Assembly (NCBI GenBank): GCA_905233165.1
Contig: CAJODL010000005.1
Span: forward strand, 186,001 to 250,000
Direction of reading: 5' to 3'
From: an uncultured Prevotella sp.
GTDB lineage: Bacteria > Bacteroidota > Bacteroidia > Bacteroidales > Bacteroidaceae
Length of the DNA stretch: 64,000 nucleotides
A program made the translations under genes and the position numbers. Shown one piece after another: positions 25,294 to 34,373 of this stretch (within the stretch, counting starts at the first letter, position 1; each line of letters starts with the position of its first letter). The notes below the pieces were generated by a model. It did not search any database, was not told the origin of the DNA, and saw nothing but the letters and a program-made list of their open reading frames with translations.

Positions 25294-26601
25294 TCAATTA
25301 TGGAAATTACGCTTGTCGTTGACGTGCTTTGCTTTGCCGATAGAACGCTGTATGGCACCAGGCTCCTTGATGTGGATGTTTGGCTTGATGCCGACCATTG
25401 ATACGATGCGGTCGTAGAGAGGCTTGATGTAAGGCATCTGCTTTGACGGATTTGGTGAGAAATATTCTGAACGCAACTCTACGTCGAGGTCGAAGGTGTC
25501 TTCGTTGTTCTTGCGGTCAACCGTGATGAAATACTGCGGTGTAAAGGCAGGGAACTCTGTCAGACAGGTCTCTATCTGGCTTGGGAAGACATTGACGCCA
25601 CGTATAATCATCATATCGTCAGAACGTCCGAGGATGCGGTCCATGCGCACTGCTGTACGTCCGCACTTACATGGCTCATAGATGAGACGTGTGAGGTCAC
25701 GGGTACGATAGCGCAAGATTGGCATTGCCTCCTTAGTGAGCGATGTGAAGACAAGTTCGCCGAATTCGCCCGGAGCACATGGCTCAAGGGTGTCAGGATT
25801 GATGATTTCCGGATAGTACATATCCTCCCACAGGTGGGTACCGTCCTGCATCTCACACTCACCGCCGACACCAGGGCCGCTCATCTCTGTGAGGCCGTAG
25901 ATGTCGTAGGCCTTGATGCCGAGTTTCTCTTCAAGCTCTTTACGCATACCTTCTGTCCAAGGCTCTGCACCGAAAAAGCCGCACTTGAGGTTCAGGTCCT
26001 TACGGTGTACCTCATCAGATTGCTCTAATACCTCAGCAAGATGCAGGGCATACGATGGTGTGCAGGCGAGGACTGTAGAGCCGAGGTCCTTCATCAACAT
26101 TATCTGCTTGGCAGAATTACCGGCAGAGGTAGGCAGCTGTACTGCTCCCAGATATCCTGCAGCATCGTGGGCTCCAAGACCGCCAGTAAAGAGGCCGTAG
26201 CCGTAGCTCACCTGTACTATATCTCCCTTTGAAACGCCACCGGCAGCAAAGACGCGTGCAGCACCCTCGGCCCAACGCTCCAAATCACCCTTGGTATAGG
26301 TGCCGACAACGGGTTTGCCAGTAGTGCCTGATGATGCATGGATGCGCGTAATCTCAGACATGCGCACAGCATTGAGACCGAAAGGATATTCGTCACGAAG
26401 GTCATGCTTGGTTGTAAACGGCAGACGGTGGATATCTTCTATACCCTTGATGTCCTCAGGCTTGATGCCCATCTTGTCCATCTTCCTGCGATAGAAGGGC
26501 ACCTTCTCATAACATGTCTTGACTGTTTTTACCAGTCTCTCGGACTGTAACTTGGTCATGGACTCACGGTCCATGCATTCCATTTCACGATTTAAAATCA
26601 T
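25294..26601 (-). CDS. paaK: Phenylacetate-CoA ligase (copy 1)
   Basis: The 435-residue adenylate-forming enzyme activates phenylacetate or a related arylacetate to its CoA thioester. The AMP-binding motif SSGTTGKP, the YGLTEMSGPGV segment and the C-terminal LGRSDDMMIIRGVNVFPSQIE (written as adjoining stretches) define PaaK. The length matches the family. A second paaK lies at 30240-31577 in the same gene set, with about the same length but clearly different sequence, suggesting different aryl acids. It is the last gene of the aryl-acid unit. Confidence 0.93.
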   Translation of the reverse strand: MILNREMECMDRESMTKLQSERLVKTVKTCYEKVPFYRRKMDKMGIKPEDIKGIEDIHRLPFTTKHDLRDEYPFGLNAVRMSEITRIHASSGTTGKPVVGTYTKGDLERWAEGAARVFAAGGVSKGDIVQVSYGYGLFTGGLGAHDAAGYLGAVQLPTSAGNSAKQIMLMKDLGSTVLACTPSYALHLAEVLEQSDEVHRKDLNLKCGFFGAEPWTEGMRKELEEKLGIKAYDIYGLTEMSGPGVGGECEMQDGTHLWEDMYYPEIINPDTLEPCAPGEFGELVFTSLTKEAMPILRYRTRDLTRLIYEPCKCGRTAVRMDRILGRSDDMMIIRGVNVFPSQIETCLTEFPAFTPQYFITVDRKNNEDTFDLDVELRSEYFSPNPSKQMPYIKPLYDRIVSMVGIKPNIHIKEPGAIQRSIGKAKHVNDKRNFHN

Positions 26602-26654
26602 TTTTATCTTTATTTTGTTTTTAACTTTAGACCTTTGACCTTAGACCTTTGACC
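26602..26654. repeat. Short heptad repeat (TTAGACC/TTTGACC)
   Basis: Units TTAGACCTTTGACC repeated at about 26636-26656 fill the spacer between paaI and paaK. They are the reverse complement of the GGTCAAA units elsewhere. Confidence 0.8.
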
Positions 26655-27068
26655 TTACTGCAGTTTCTCAAACTGCAGAATATCCTTCTTCCTGTATGCA
26701 GAGCCGGTGACGATGCAGAGGAGTTCTCCGCGCTGGTTCGTGACACGTGTCTCGCAGAAGGGCAACCTGTGATGGTTGAACACCTCTGTTGTTTCTGCCA
26801 CAAGAGTATCGCCGAGCTTTGCTGACTGCAGGTATGTGATGCTGTTCTGCACACCAAGCGACACCGGGCCGTGGGAATTGGTGACAGCAGCAAATGTAAG
26901 GTCGGCAAGGGTAAAATATACCCCACCCTGACAGACGCCGGCTGCATTGAGATGTCGTTTCTCAACAACACATGTAGCCTTGGCAAAACCCTCACGGATT
27001 TCTGTCAACTGCATACCATTCTCGGCAGCAAACCTGTCGCCGTTGTTCAGGAAATCCTTAAGCGTCAT
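26655..27068 (-). CDS. PaaI-type hotdog acyl-CoA thioesterase
   Basis: The 137-residue hotdog-fold protein has the motif HLNAAGVCQGGVYFTLADLTF, which holds the conserved HxNxxGxxxGG-type active-site region of PaaI thioesterases. PaaI enzymes hydrolyse stalled aryl-CoA esters, which fits the flanking PaaK genes. It overlaps the end of the SSS transporter gene by 11 bp. The C-terminal DILQFEKLQ is immediately followed by repeat DNA. Confidence 0.9.
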   Translation of the reverse strand: MTLKDFLNNGDRFAAENGMQLTEIREGFAKATCVVEKRHLNAAGVCQGGVYFTLADLTFAAVTNSHGPVSLGVQNSITYLQSAKLGDTLVAETTEVFNHHRLPFCETRVTNQRGELLCIVTGSAYRKKDILQFEKLQ

Positions 27069-28623
27069 AGCATTTGAATATCTGTTCTACCTTCTCACTA
27101 TCCATCTTTGGCGTCATGAGGCTCACGAGTATCACGACTATGAAACCGCCCAGCATTGCCACAGCACCGCAGTCGATAGGATTGAGAATAGAGTTGCCTG
27201 CCAGCATATTCACTACTGTAAGACCAACGCCCCATACGAAGCATGCCCACACAGAGATGCGTGTGACACCCTTCCAATAGAGCCCCAACATAAATGGAGC
27301 AAGGAAAGCACCTGCAAGGGCTCCCCATGAGATACCCATCAGCTGGGCAATAAACTGTGGAGGATTGAGGGCTATCATCAGTGACAACGCTATGAAGAAG
27401 ACGATGAGCACACGCATGATGACAACCTTGCGGCGCTCTATCTTTTCTGCTATCTCGTCATTTATTTCACCTCCCTCTACTTCGCCTTCAATGGATTTCT
27501 TATCGCGATAGATGAGGTCGAGAGTCATAGTGGATGATGATGTCAGTACCAATCCAGCCAATGTTGACATTGATGCTGAGAGCACCAGAAGTATGACGAG
27601 GGCGATGAGGAAGTCAGGGAGAGTTTCAAGCATTGATGGCACGATATTGTCATATACGAACTTTCCCTTTTCGCTGTTAAAAGCCGTAGCGACAAACAGA
27701 CGTCCGAAACCTCCGAGGAAATAGCAACCGCCAGCCACGATAAAGGCAAAGATGGTGGAGATAATAGTACCACGACGTATGGCAGCCTCGTCGGTAATAG
27801 AATAGAACTTACCAACCATCTGTGGCAATCCCCATGTACCGAGAGATGTAAGGATTACAACGCCAAGGAGCGACATAGGATTAGGGCCAAACCACGAAGC
27901 GAAGTCACCTGGTTGGAAATTAGCATACAATGCAGCCCCCTTTTGTGTCAGGTCATCGGCATTTGGCACCATCATTGCCATCTTTTCTGTTGCTGCCACT
28001 AATCCGCCTTGCGAATTAAGAACCACGGCAATGACCGTAGTAATACCGAAAAGCATTATGACACCTTGTATGAAGTCGTTGATGGCTGTCGCCTTATAAC
28101 CACCCAGAATGACATATACTGCCGTCAGCGTTGCCATTATCACTGCACAATATTCGTAAGGAATATCAAAACCCATCTCAAAGAGTTTCGAAATACCCAT
28201 ATAGACTCCTGCTGTATAAGGGATAAGGAATACAAAGGCTATGATGGAAGCTATGACACGAAGCCACTCATCATTATAACGTGTACCGAAGAAATCCGGC
28301 ATGGTACGACTCTGAATGTGCTGGGTCATCAGCTTTGTACGCCTTCCCAATACGAGCCAGGCAAGCAGCGAACCGATGACAGCATTGCCGACACCTATCC
28401 ATGATGCTGACATACCATATTTCCATCCGAACTGTCCTGCATAGCCTACGAAGACTACTGCAGAGAAATATGATGTGCCATAGGCGAAGGCTGTCAGCCA
28501 ACCACCTACATTACGGCCTCCCAATACAAAGCCATCTACATTCTTAGCTGAACGGCGGGAATAGAATCCGACGCCTACGGTGATGGCAAGGAATATTACA
28601 GTTAAAAGTATTTTGATAAGCAT
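27058..28623 (-). CDS. Sodium:solute symporter (SSS family)
   Basis: The 521-residue inner-membrane protein has about 13 hydrophobic helices and the SSS hallmarks YGTSYFSAVVFVGYAGQFGW and GGYKATAINDFIQGVIM. Substrate cannot be read from sequence. Its place between a porin gene and paaI in the aryl-acid unit suggests uptake of an aromatic or short carboxylate (inference). Confidence 0.9.
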   Translation of the reverse strand: MLIKILLTVIFLAITVGVGFYSRRSAKNVDGFVLGGRNVGGWLTAFAYGTSYFSAVVFVGYAGQFGWKYGMSASWIGVGNAVIGSLLAWLVLGRRTKLMTQHIQSRTMPDFFGTRYNDEWLRVIASIIAFVFLIPYTAGVYMGISKLFEMGFDIPYEYCAVIMATLTAVYVILGGYKATAINDFIQGVIMLFGITTVIAVVLNSQGGLVAATEKMAMMVPNADDLTQKGAALYANFQPGDFASWFGPNPMSLLGVVILTSLGTWGLPQMVGKFYSITDEAAIRRGTIISTIFAFIVAGGCYFLGGFGRLFVATAFNSEKGKFVYDNIVPSMLETLPDFLIALVILLVLSASMSTLAGLVLTSSSTMTLDLIYRDKKSIEGEVEGGEINDEIAEKIERRKVVIMRVLIVFFIALSLMIALNPPQFIAQLMGISWGALAGAFLAPFMLGLYWKGVTRISVWACFVWGVGLTVVNMLAGNSILNPIDCGAVAMLGGFIVVILVSLMTPKMDSEKVEQIFKCYDA

Positions 28624-28685
28624 GATAAAAAAGAATTAGATTTGTGCTTTGTGTTATTTATACATTTACTTCCCACCCCCAGGGC

Positions 28686-29873
28686 TCAGAATGCTATCTG
28701 AACCTGAGTGAGAATTGTGCTGTAGTTTTTGCTTCCTGTAAGATTCTTCATACCGTTACTCTTGGCACTGTACATATACTGCGCCTGCAGGCGACACTTC
28801 TTGTGTATCCAGTACTGAACACCAGCCATCAGATTGGTCTGCTTGGCACCAAGGTCTGTATTTTTATTAAAATAGTCAACCATAGCAACCGCATCAAGCT
28901 GCTTGTAAAGAGGTATGGCAGTAGAGCCATAGACACCAAAGGAGCCGACATTGCCGTCACGTCCGCCGAGAACCTCGCAACGAACCATAGCGCAACGGTT
29001 CTTGAAATAATCAGTACCTGTTACCTTTGACTTCCATTCGAAACCTGCTGCATAACGGTCCTTACGATAGGTTTCGTCAACCTTGATATTAGGATTGAAT
29101 ACTGACTTCTCAACAGCGCAGCCATAACCTTTCTGACCAGAAACAGAAACCCTGAAATTAGGAACAATGCGATATTCAAGTTTTGCAATGACATCCTTCT
29201 GGTTGTTACGGTCATTCTTGTTTATCTGACCGCCATTGATAACCTCTACAACATAGCGTAACTTGTTATTAAAAAGATCACCATAAGCCATCAGACCCAT
29301 ATCACGACCTGAGCCATTGCTCATAAGAGGGTCGCCACCACAGAGCCATCCTACACTCTGCGACATAGGAGTGATACTTTCGAGCACCGTAGGAGACATC
29401 GGGTTCTCCATTGACAGTTCTGTCTTTGACTGACCCAGTCGCAGATTGAACGCCTTTGTAGGACGGTACTCCATGTAGTACTCCATAACATTTCCACCTT
29501 TGAATTCGTGCATAAAGAAGGCATAGAACTCCTTGGTAATGTTTGCACCCACCATGAGGATGATACGCTTCATGTCAAATGTATTTGTGTTTGCACTGCT
29601 ATTGCCTTCTTGGAAAGTAGCTGTATAACCACCTTGTGCATAGCCAGTTACCTTCAGGCGTGAGCCAACGGCTTCTGCCCAGTACTTGGCATCTTTCTCA
29701 GAACCCTCTGCAGGGGCTTGTAACAATGGTTGATGAGCTTCAAGGAAGGCAGCATCGGTGTCACCGCTGTAATCGGATACTGCTGGTAGGATTTTGTCAA
29801 GACCCTTAGGCTCTTCTGCCAAGACTGCTGCTGAACATAACAGAGCAGCAAGCATGGTTGTTATTTTGTTCAT
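28686..29873 (-). CDS. Outer-membrane porin
   Basis: The 395-residue protein has a signal peptide (about residues 1-19) and a strongly alternating beta-barrel pattern (GYAQGGYTATFQEG, FKGGNVMEYYMEYRPTKAFN, GVQYWIHKKCRLQAQYMYS) with a C-terminal aromatic strand ending TILTQVQIAF. It resembles porin O/P-type barrels. In this gene set it probably admits an aryl acid through the outer membrane (inference). Confidence 0.85.
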   Translation of the reverse strand: MNKITTMLAALLCSAAVLAEEPKGLDKILPAVSDYSGDTDAAFLEAHQPLLQAPAEGSEKDAKYWAEAVGSRLKVTGYAQGGYTATFQEGNSSANTNTFDMKRIILMVGANITKEFYAFFMHEFKGGNVMEYYMEYRPTKAFNLRLGQSKTELSMENPMSPTVLESITPMSQSVGWLCGGDPLMSNGSGRDMGLMAYGDLFNNKLRYVVEVINGGQINKNDRNNQKDVIAKLEYRIVPNFRVSVSGQKGYGCAVEKSVFNPNIKVDETYRKDRYAAGFEWKSKVTGTDYFKNRCAMVRCEVLGGRDGNVGSFGVYGSTAIPLYKQLDAVAMVDYFNKNTDLGAKQTNLMAGVQYWIHKKCRLQAQYMYSAKSNGMKNLTGSKNYSTILTQVQIAF

Positions 29874-29881
29874 ATAGAGTA

Positions 29882-30232
29882 TTATTTTGTTTTGTATATC
29901 AGCATACCCTTACCATCTTCAAGATAAGAATACATGTATGCGATGTTAACGCCTGAGTCAGTCAACTTCCTCAACACATCAGCAGCAGCACCAACTTTGT
30001 CTTCCACCGCTACGGCATTGACGTCTGTCAGCTGGAGGTTGATACCTGCCTCCTTCAATATGATAAATGCATCCTCCGGCTTGTCACATATAACACGATA
30101 GATGCCATAGTCTTTTGTATCAGCTATAGTGGATGCTATAATCTGAATACCTGCTTTACTGAGGAGTTCGAGAACCTTGATGAGGGTACCCTCTTTGTTC
30201 TCAATAAAAATGGAAAGTTGTTTCTTTGTCAT
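29882..30232 (-). CDS. Tandem ACT-domain protein
   Basis: The 116-residue protein consists of two ACT domains (KQLSIFIENKEGTLIKVLELL and VAVEDKVGAAADVLRKLTDSGVNIAYMYS, each written in part). ACT domains bind amino acids; stand-alone double-ACT proteins are common beside paaK and ior genes and may sense aromatic amino acids. I chose ATG 30232; an 11-residue upstream extension would overlap the paaK end and lacks ACT similarity. Confidence 0.88.
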   Translation of the reverse strand: MTKKQLSIFIENKEGTLIKVLELLSKAGIQIIASTIADTKDYGIYRVICDKPEDAFIILKEAGINLQLTDVNAVAVEDKVGAAADVLRKLTDSGVNIAYMYSYLEDGKGMLIYKTK

Positions 30233-30239
30233 GATATAA

Positions 30240-31577
30240 TCAATTATAAACGGTTCTTTTATCAATTACACGTACAGCCTTACCCTCTGAAACAGGAAGG
30301 CTTCCCTTTGGCACGAGCTTCACAATAGGTGTCAGAAGTATCTCATCCTTCAGGGCACGCTTAACGTCCTTTTGAAGCTGGATGAGTTTCTGATAGTCAT
30401 CAGTGAAGAGTTCTTCGAGTTCTACCTCGACAGTCATATTGTCGTTATTGTCATCGGTGGTGAGAGTGATGAGGTAGTTACTTGCGAGTTCCTTGAACTG
30501 CATCAGAATCTTCTCGATCTGTATTGGGAAGATATTCACACCACGAAGTACCATCATATCGTCAGAACGTCCCTTCATACGATCCAGGCGAACATGGTTA
30601 CGACCACAAGGGCAACCACGACCCAATACTCTCGTGAGGTCACGGGTACGATAGCGGAGCAATGGCATAGCCTCTCTCCTGATAGAAGTAAGGATAAGCT
30701 CACCAATCTCTCCGTCAGGAACCGGTTCGAGGGTTTCTGGATCTACTATCTCAACGATATAATAATCTTCCCAGAAGTGCAGACCATTCTGCTCTTTACA
30801 CTCGAAGCCGACACCAGGGCCACACATCTCTGACATACCGAAAGAGTTATAGGCCTTCACACCAAGCATCTTCTCAATACGCTGGCGCTGTTCTTCTGAA
30901 TGAGGCTCAGCACCGATGGCAAGCACCTTCAGCTTTGTATCCTTGCGTGGGTCAACGCCCTGCTCCTGCATCACTTCATATAGACGTGTAACATAGGAAG
31001 GAACAGCATGAAGAGCTGTAGTACCGAAGTCGGTCATAAACTTTATCTGACGCAAGGAGTTACCAGCTGCAGCTGGAACTGTAAGCATACCGAGACGCTC
31101 TGCGCCATACTGGAATCCCAAACCGCCGGTAAACATACCATAACCGCTTGAGTTCTGGAACACATCATCAGGACGCAGACCTACCATCCACAGATTACGT
31201 GCTACCTGATTAGCCCACTCGTCGAGGTCCTTCTGAGTATGCAGTATAACAGTTGGATTACCTGTTGTACCAGAAGAAGAATGAAGGCGGACACATTCTC
31301 TCAATGGCACTGATGCCAAACCGAAAGGATAGTTCTCACGCAAATCCTGCTTTGTGGTAAAAGGAATGCGACGAATATCATCAATGCTGGTGATACTCTC
31401 TGGTGTCACACCTGCCTTCTCAAGGCGTTCTTTGTAAATAGGATTATTCATACAATGAGCAACAGTAGCCTTCAGACGTTCTACCTGCAGAGCCTTTATC
31501 TGCTCTGTGCTCATGGTTTCAAGTTCTGGATCAAGATATTCTGATTTCCAGTCAGGAAGTTCTCTTCTGTATGCCAT
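30240..31577 (-). CDS. paaK: Phenylacetate-CoA ligase (copy 2)
   Basis: The 445-residue aryl-CoA ligase has SSSGTTGNPTV, SFGMSEMCGPGVGFEC and MKGRSDDMMVLRGVNIFPIQIE (in parts). It overlaps iorB by one base and precedes the ACT gene by 7 bp. Together with iorAB this pairs CoA activation of an arylacetate with oxidative decarboxylation or reductive carboxylation of an aryl pyruvate. Confidence 0.94.
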   Translation of the reverse strand: MAYRRELPDWKSEYLDPELETMSTEQIKALQVERLKATVAHCMNNPIYKERLEKAGVTPESITSIDDIRRIPFTTKQDLRENYPFGLASVPLRECVRLHSSSGTTGNPTVILHTQKDLDEWANQVARNLWMVGLRPDDVFQNSSGYGMFTGGLGFQYGAERLGMLTVPAAAGNSLRQIKFMTDFGTTALHAVPSYVTRLYEVMQEQGVDPRKDTKLKVLAIGAEPHSEEQRQRIEKMLGVKAYNSFGMSEMCGPGVGFECKEQNGLHFWEDYYIVEIVDPETLEPVPDGEIGELILTSIRREAMPLLRYRTRDLTRVLGRGCPCGRNHVRLDRMKGRSDDMMVLRGVNIFPIQIEKILMQFKELASNYLITLTTDDNNDNMTVEVELEELFTDDYQKLIQLQKDVKRALKDEILLTPIVKLVPKGSLPVSEGKAVRVIDKRTVYN

Positions 31578-32149
31578 TAGTGTACATTGGCACCCATATC
31601 GAATGCCTTTAAGTTAGATTCTACGATTTGCTCTCCTTTTTTAGAGAAGATAGTTGCTACAGCATCACGCAGAGCCTCTGGTGATACTATCTCAAGAAAT
31701 TTTGCTGCCATTCCGAGGAGCACCACATTGGCAGAACGTACAGAACCGGCATCCTTTGCCACCTCTTCAATGTCGAGCTGCACAACATGGTTTAGAGATG
31801 AAAGTTCTGCAAACAGTTCTTTCTCCTCAGGGTAGTTAGGCACATTGACAAGCGGTTTGTTGGATGTTACAACTACACCATCTTTTGAGAGATAAGGGAG
31901 ATAACGAAGTGCCTCCATTGGCTCCATAGAAATTATCATATCGCAGTTACCTTTTGGAATAAGGTCGGAATAGATAGTGCCAGTGGAAAGGCGCAGATTT
32001 GACTGCACATCACCACCACGCTGACTCATTCCGTGTACTTCTGCCTGTTTGAGGTTAACACCGGCACGTGTTGCTGCCTCACCTATGATAGTAGCGATAG
32101 AGAGGATACCTTGTCCACCCACACCGCAAAGTATAATATCTTTCTTCAT
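31577..32149 (-). CDS. iorB: Indolepyruvate oxidoreductase subunit beta
   Basis: The 190-residue protein has the gamma-type 2-oxoacid oxidoreductase start ILCGVGGQGILSIATIIGEA and the SQRGGDVQSNLRLS motif. It forms the small subunit of the aryl-pyruvate:ferredoxin oxidoreductase with IorA, from which it is separated by a one-base overlap. Confidence 0.93.
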   Translation of the reverse strand: MKKDIILCGVGGQGILSIATIIGEAATRAGVNLKQAEVHGMSQRGGDVQSNLRLSTGTIYSDLIPKGNCDMIISMEPMEALRYLPYLSKDGVVVTSNKPLVNVPNYPEEKELFAELSSLNHVVQLDIEEVAKDAGSVRSANVVLLGMAAKFLEIVSPEALRDAVATIFSKKGEQIVESNLKAFDMGANVH

Positions 32150-33747
32150 TATTTTGCCTCCTTATTATTACGAGCTTTCTCACGAGCATGGCGAGAAGCT
32201 GTTTGAATACATTCACGACGTGGGATGATGACACTGACTCCTTCATAGTCTATCTCATCCTTTATAAGCTGTGTTATAGCAGGAATATTCTTTGGAAGAG
32301 GTGTCACTACATGCAGATGGGCTGGGTCCATACCAAGTCCAAGACAGATAGCTTCAAACTTATTGGTACCAGCACTGTCCTGACCACCCGTCATACCAGT
32401 TGTGAGGTTGTCGGAAATAATAACTGTTATAGCACTGTTATCATTGATGGCATCCAACAGTCCTGTCATACCAGAGTGTGTGAATGTAGAGTCACCTATC
32501 ACAGCGATAGCAGGACGCAGACCTGCGTCAGCAGCACCCTTTGCCATAGTGATAGAAGCACCCATATCGACACAAGAGGCAAGAGCCTTGAATGGAGGCA
32601 ATGCGCCAAGTGTATAGCAACCTATATCACCAAATACACGTGCATCAGGATATTCGTTGAGGATATTCACCAAAGCACCATATACATCTCTGTGACCACA
32701 TCCCTGACACAACTGTGGAGGACGAGCAACGAGATTCTTTGCTGGCTCAAAGAGTTCTGGTGCAGGAATGCCAAGTGCGACAGCAACAGCATCAGGTGTC
32801 AACTCTCCGGTACGTGGCAGATTACCTGTCAGACGACCTACTACCTTTGCCTTGTCGCCAATGATATTGCGAACACCTTCCTCAACAACAGGCTGACCAT
32901 CTTCTACAACGAGTATCTCATCGCAGTCTTCAGCCATACTGAGTATCTGCTTTGCAGGAAGAGGATATTGTGAAACCTTCAGGATATACGCATCATCACC
33001 AACAGCTTCCTTAACATAGTTGTAACCTATGCCGCAGGCAACAATACCCAGTTTCTTGTCAGCTTTTTCTACTTTGTTAAATGAAGACTTCTCACTTGCC
33101 TCAAGCATCAGAGGCTGTTTCTCGAGAAGTGCAGCATACTTCTTCTTTGCAATGCCCGGAAGCAGTACCCACTGGTCTGTAGAAGGAGAAAGTGCATTCT
33201 CTTTCTGTGGCTCCTGAACAACAACGTTTGCGCGAGAATGAGCCAGACGTGTTACAACACGCAACAACACTGGTTCCTTGATAGCCTCAGACATCTCGAA
33301 AGCAACCTTCATCATATCATAAGCCTCCTGCTGTGTGCTTGGCTCAAAAATTGGTATTAAAGCGAACTTGCCATAAAAACGGCTATCCTGTTCGTTCTGT
33401 GAAGAGTGCATTGACGGGTCGTCTGCTGCCAACACTACCAATCCACCACCAACACCTGTGATAGCACTGTTAACGAAAGCGTCTGCACAAACATTCATAC
33501 CGACATGCTTCATACAAACCAAAGCACGTTTACCGGCATAAGACATACCAAGAGCAGCCTCCATAGCAGTCTTCTCATTAGTACACCAACGAGAATGAAT
33601 GCCACGCTCCTTTGCTAGAGAATTGCCCTGGATGAATTCAGTAATCTCAGTAGATGGAGTACCTGGATAGGCATATACACCAGACAGGCCTGCATGTATA
33701 GCTCCTAACGCAATGGCTTCATCTCCAAGAAGAAGTTTTTTTTCCAT
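32149..33747 (-). CDS. iorA: Indolepyruvate oxidoreductase subunit alpha, short form
   Basis: The 532-residue thiamine-diphosphate subunit converts aryl pyruvates to aryl-acetyl-CoA, or the reverse. Pyrimidine-domain motif GDEAIALGAIHAG, CQGCGHRDVYGAL, GDIGCYTLG and the TPP motif GDSTFTHSGMTGLLDAINDN are visible. Archaeal IorA proteins are longer and end in a ferredoxin-like domain with eight cysteines; here the chain ends at RRECIQTASRHAREK with none. So the [4Fe-4S] clusters must be in another protein or the electron path differs. It is the first gene of the unit and has a strong promoter. Confidence 0.92.
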   Translation of the reverse strand: MEKKLLLGDEAIALGAIHAGLSGVYAYPGTPSTEITEFIQGNSLAKERGIHSRWCTNEKTAMEAALGMSYAGKRALVCMKHVGMNVCADAFVNSAITGVGGGLVVLAADDPSMHSSQNEQDSRFYGKFALIPIFEPSTQQEAYDMMKVAFEMSEAIKEPVLLRVVTRLAHSRANVVVQEPQKENALSPSTDQWVLLPGIAKKKYAALLEKQPLMLEASEKSSFNKVEKADKKLGIVACGIGYNYVKEAVGDDAYILKVSQYPLPAKQILSMAEDCDEILVVEDGQPVVEEGVRNIIGDKAKVVGRLTGNLPRTGELTPDAVAVALGIPAPELFEPAKNLVARPPQLCQGCGHRDVYGALVNILNEYPDARVFGDIGCYTLGALPPFKALASCVDMGASITMAKGAADAGLRPAIAVIGDSTFTHSGMTGLLDAINDNSAITVIISDNLTTGMTGGQDSAGTNKFEAICLGLGMDPAHLHVVTPLPKNIPAITQLIKDEIDYEGVSVIIPRRECIQTASRHAREKARNNKEAK

Positions 33748-33787
33748 GTTTTTGTATATTTTTAGTCTTAAAATTCATAAATTGTGG

Positions 33788-33819
33788 CAAAGGTAACACT
33801 TTTTCCCATAATATCCAAA
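33788..33819 (-). promoter_or_regulatory. Promoter of the aryl-acid (iorA) unit
   Basis: The minus strand reads TTTG (33819-33816), exactly 20 bp, then TACCTTTG (33795-33788), a perfect fit to the Bacteroidota consensus. The leader to the iorA ATG is about 35 nt. Confidence 0.75.
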
Positions 33820-33886
33820 AAAAAATATTCAAAAGTTTGACAATAGTCAATAATTTAAAGGTATTCAGCGTGTTTATGGATTTTTT

Positions 33887-33918
33887 TTCGTGTAAATCGC
33901 TAAATATTAGTACATTTG
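33887..33918 (+). promoter_or_regulatory. Putative promoter of winged-helix protein gene
   Basis: TTCG at 33887-33890, 20 bp, TACATTTG at 33911-33918. The -33 box has one mismatch. It lies back to back with the iorA promoter, and the leader is about 65 nt. Confidence 0.65.
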
Positions 33919-33986
33919 CACTCGAAAATTAAAACGAGAGAACATATTCTCTAATTTAATATTTTATTTTTAAATTTTAAAACAAA

Positions 33987-34298
33987 ATGGCAGAAAAAAA
34001 GACAGTTAAGGCTGCAGCTCCTAAGGCAGCACCTGCAAAGAAGGCTGCTCCTGCAAAGAAGGCTGCTCCTGCAAAGAAGGCAGAGGCTCCAAAGAATGAA
34101 GTTTATTTTGACGCAGTAAACGCTGGTTTCAAGGCTGGCGAAGTTTATCAGGTTCTCGCAGCTACTGGTAAAGCAATGACAGTATCTGATATTGCAAAGA
34201 AGGCTAAGGCTACTAATGAAGAGGTTATCCTCGGTATTGGTTGGCTCCTCAAAGAGGGTAAGGTAACAAGCGTTGACAACAAGATTATCCTCGCTTAA
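33987..34298 (+). CDS. Winged-helix protein with histone-H1-like tail
   Basis: The 103-residue protein joins an Ala/Lys/Pro N-terminal tail (residues 1-35) with three AAPAKK units to a compact winged-helix domain (residues 37-103: YFDAVNAGFKAGEVYQVLAA, SDIAKKAKATNEEVILGIGW, LLKEGKV) of the DUF2582 type. The tail is encoded by three near-exact 18-bp tandem repeats. The layout resembles linker histones (winged helix plus Lys-rich tail, in the opposite order), so DNA binding or nucleoid packing is likely but not proven. It stands alone between its own promoter and a clear terminator. Confidence 0.85.
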   Translation: MAEKKTVKAAAPKAAPAKKAAPAKKAAPAKKAEAPKNEVYFDAVNAGFKAGEVYQVLAATGKAMTVSDIAKKAKATNEEVILGIGWLLKEGKVTSVDNKIILA

Positions 34299-34320
34299 TA
34301 TTATCTCACTAAGAATAAAA

Positions 34321-34358
34321 GCGTGAAGGATGGCAAATCATTCTTCACGTTTTTTTTA
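34321..34358 (+). terminator. Terminator of winged-helix gene
   Basis: Arms CGTGAAG (34322-34328) and CTTCACG (34343-34349) followed by a run of eight T. Confidence 0.85.
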
Positions 34359-34373
34359 TCAATATTTTGACCT

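Noticed and set aside
32188..32973. 261-codon plus-strand reading frame opposite iorA
   Set aside because: Antisense shadow; composition (many Cys, Thr, Ser) follows from the iorA codon pattern.
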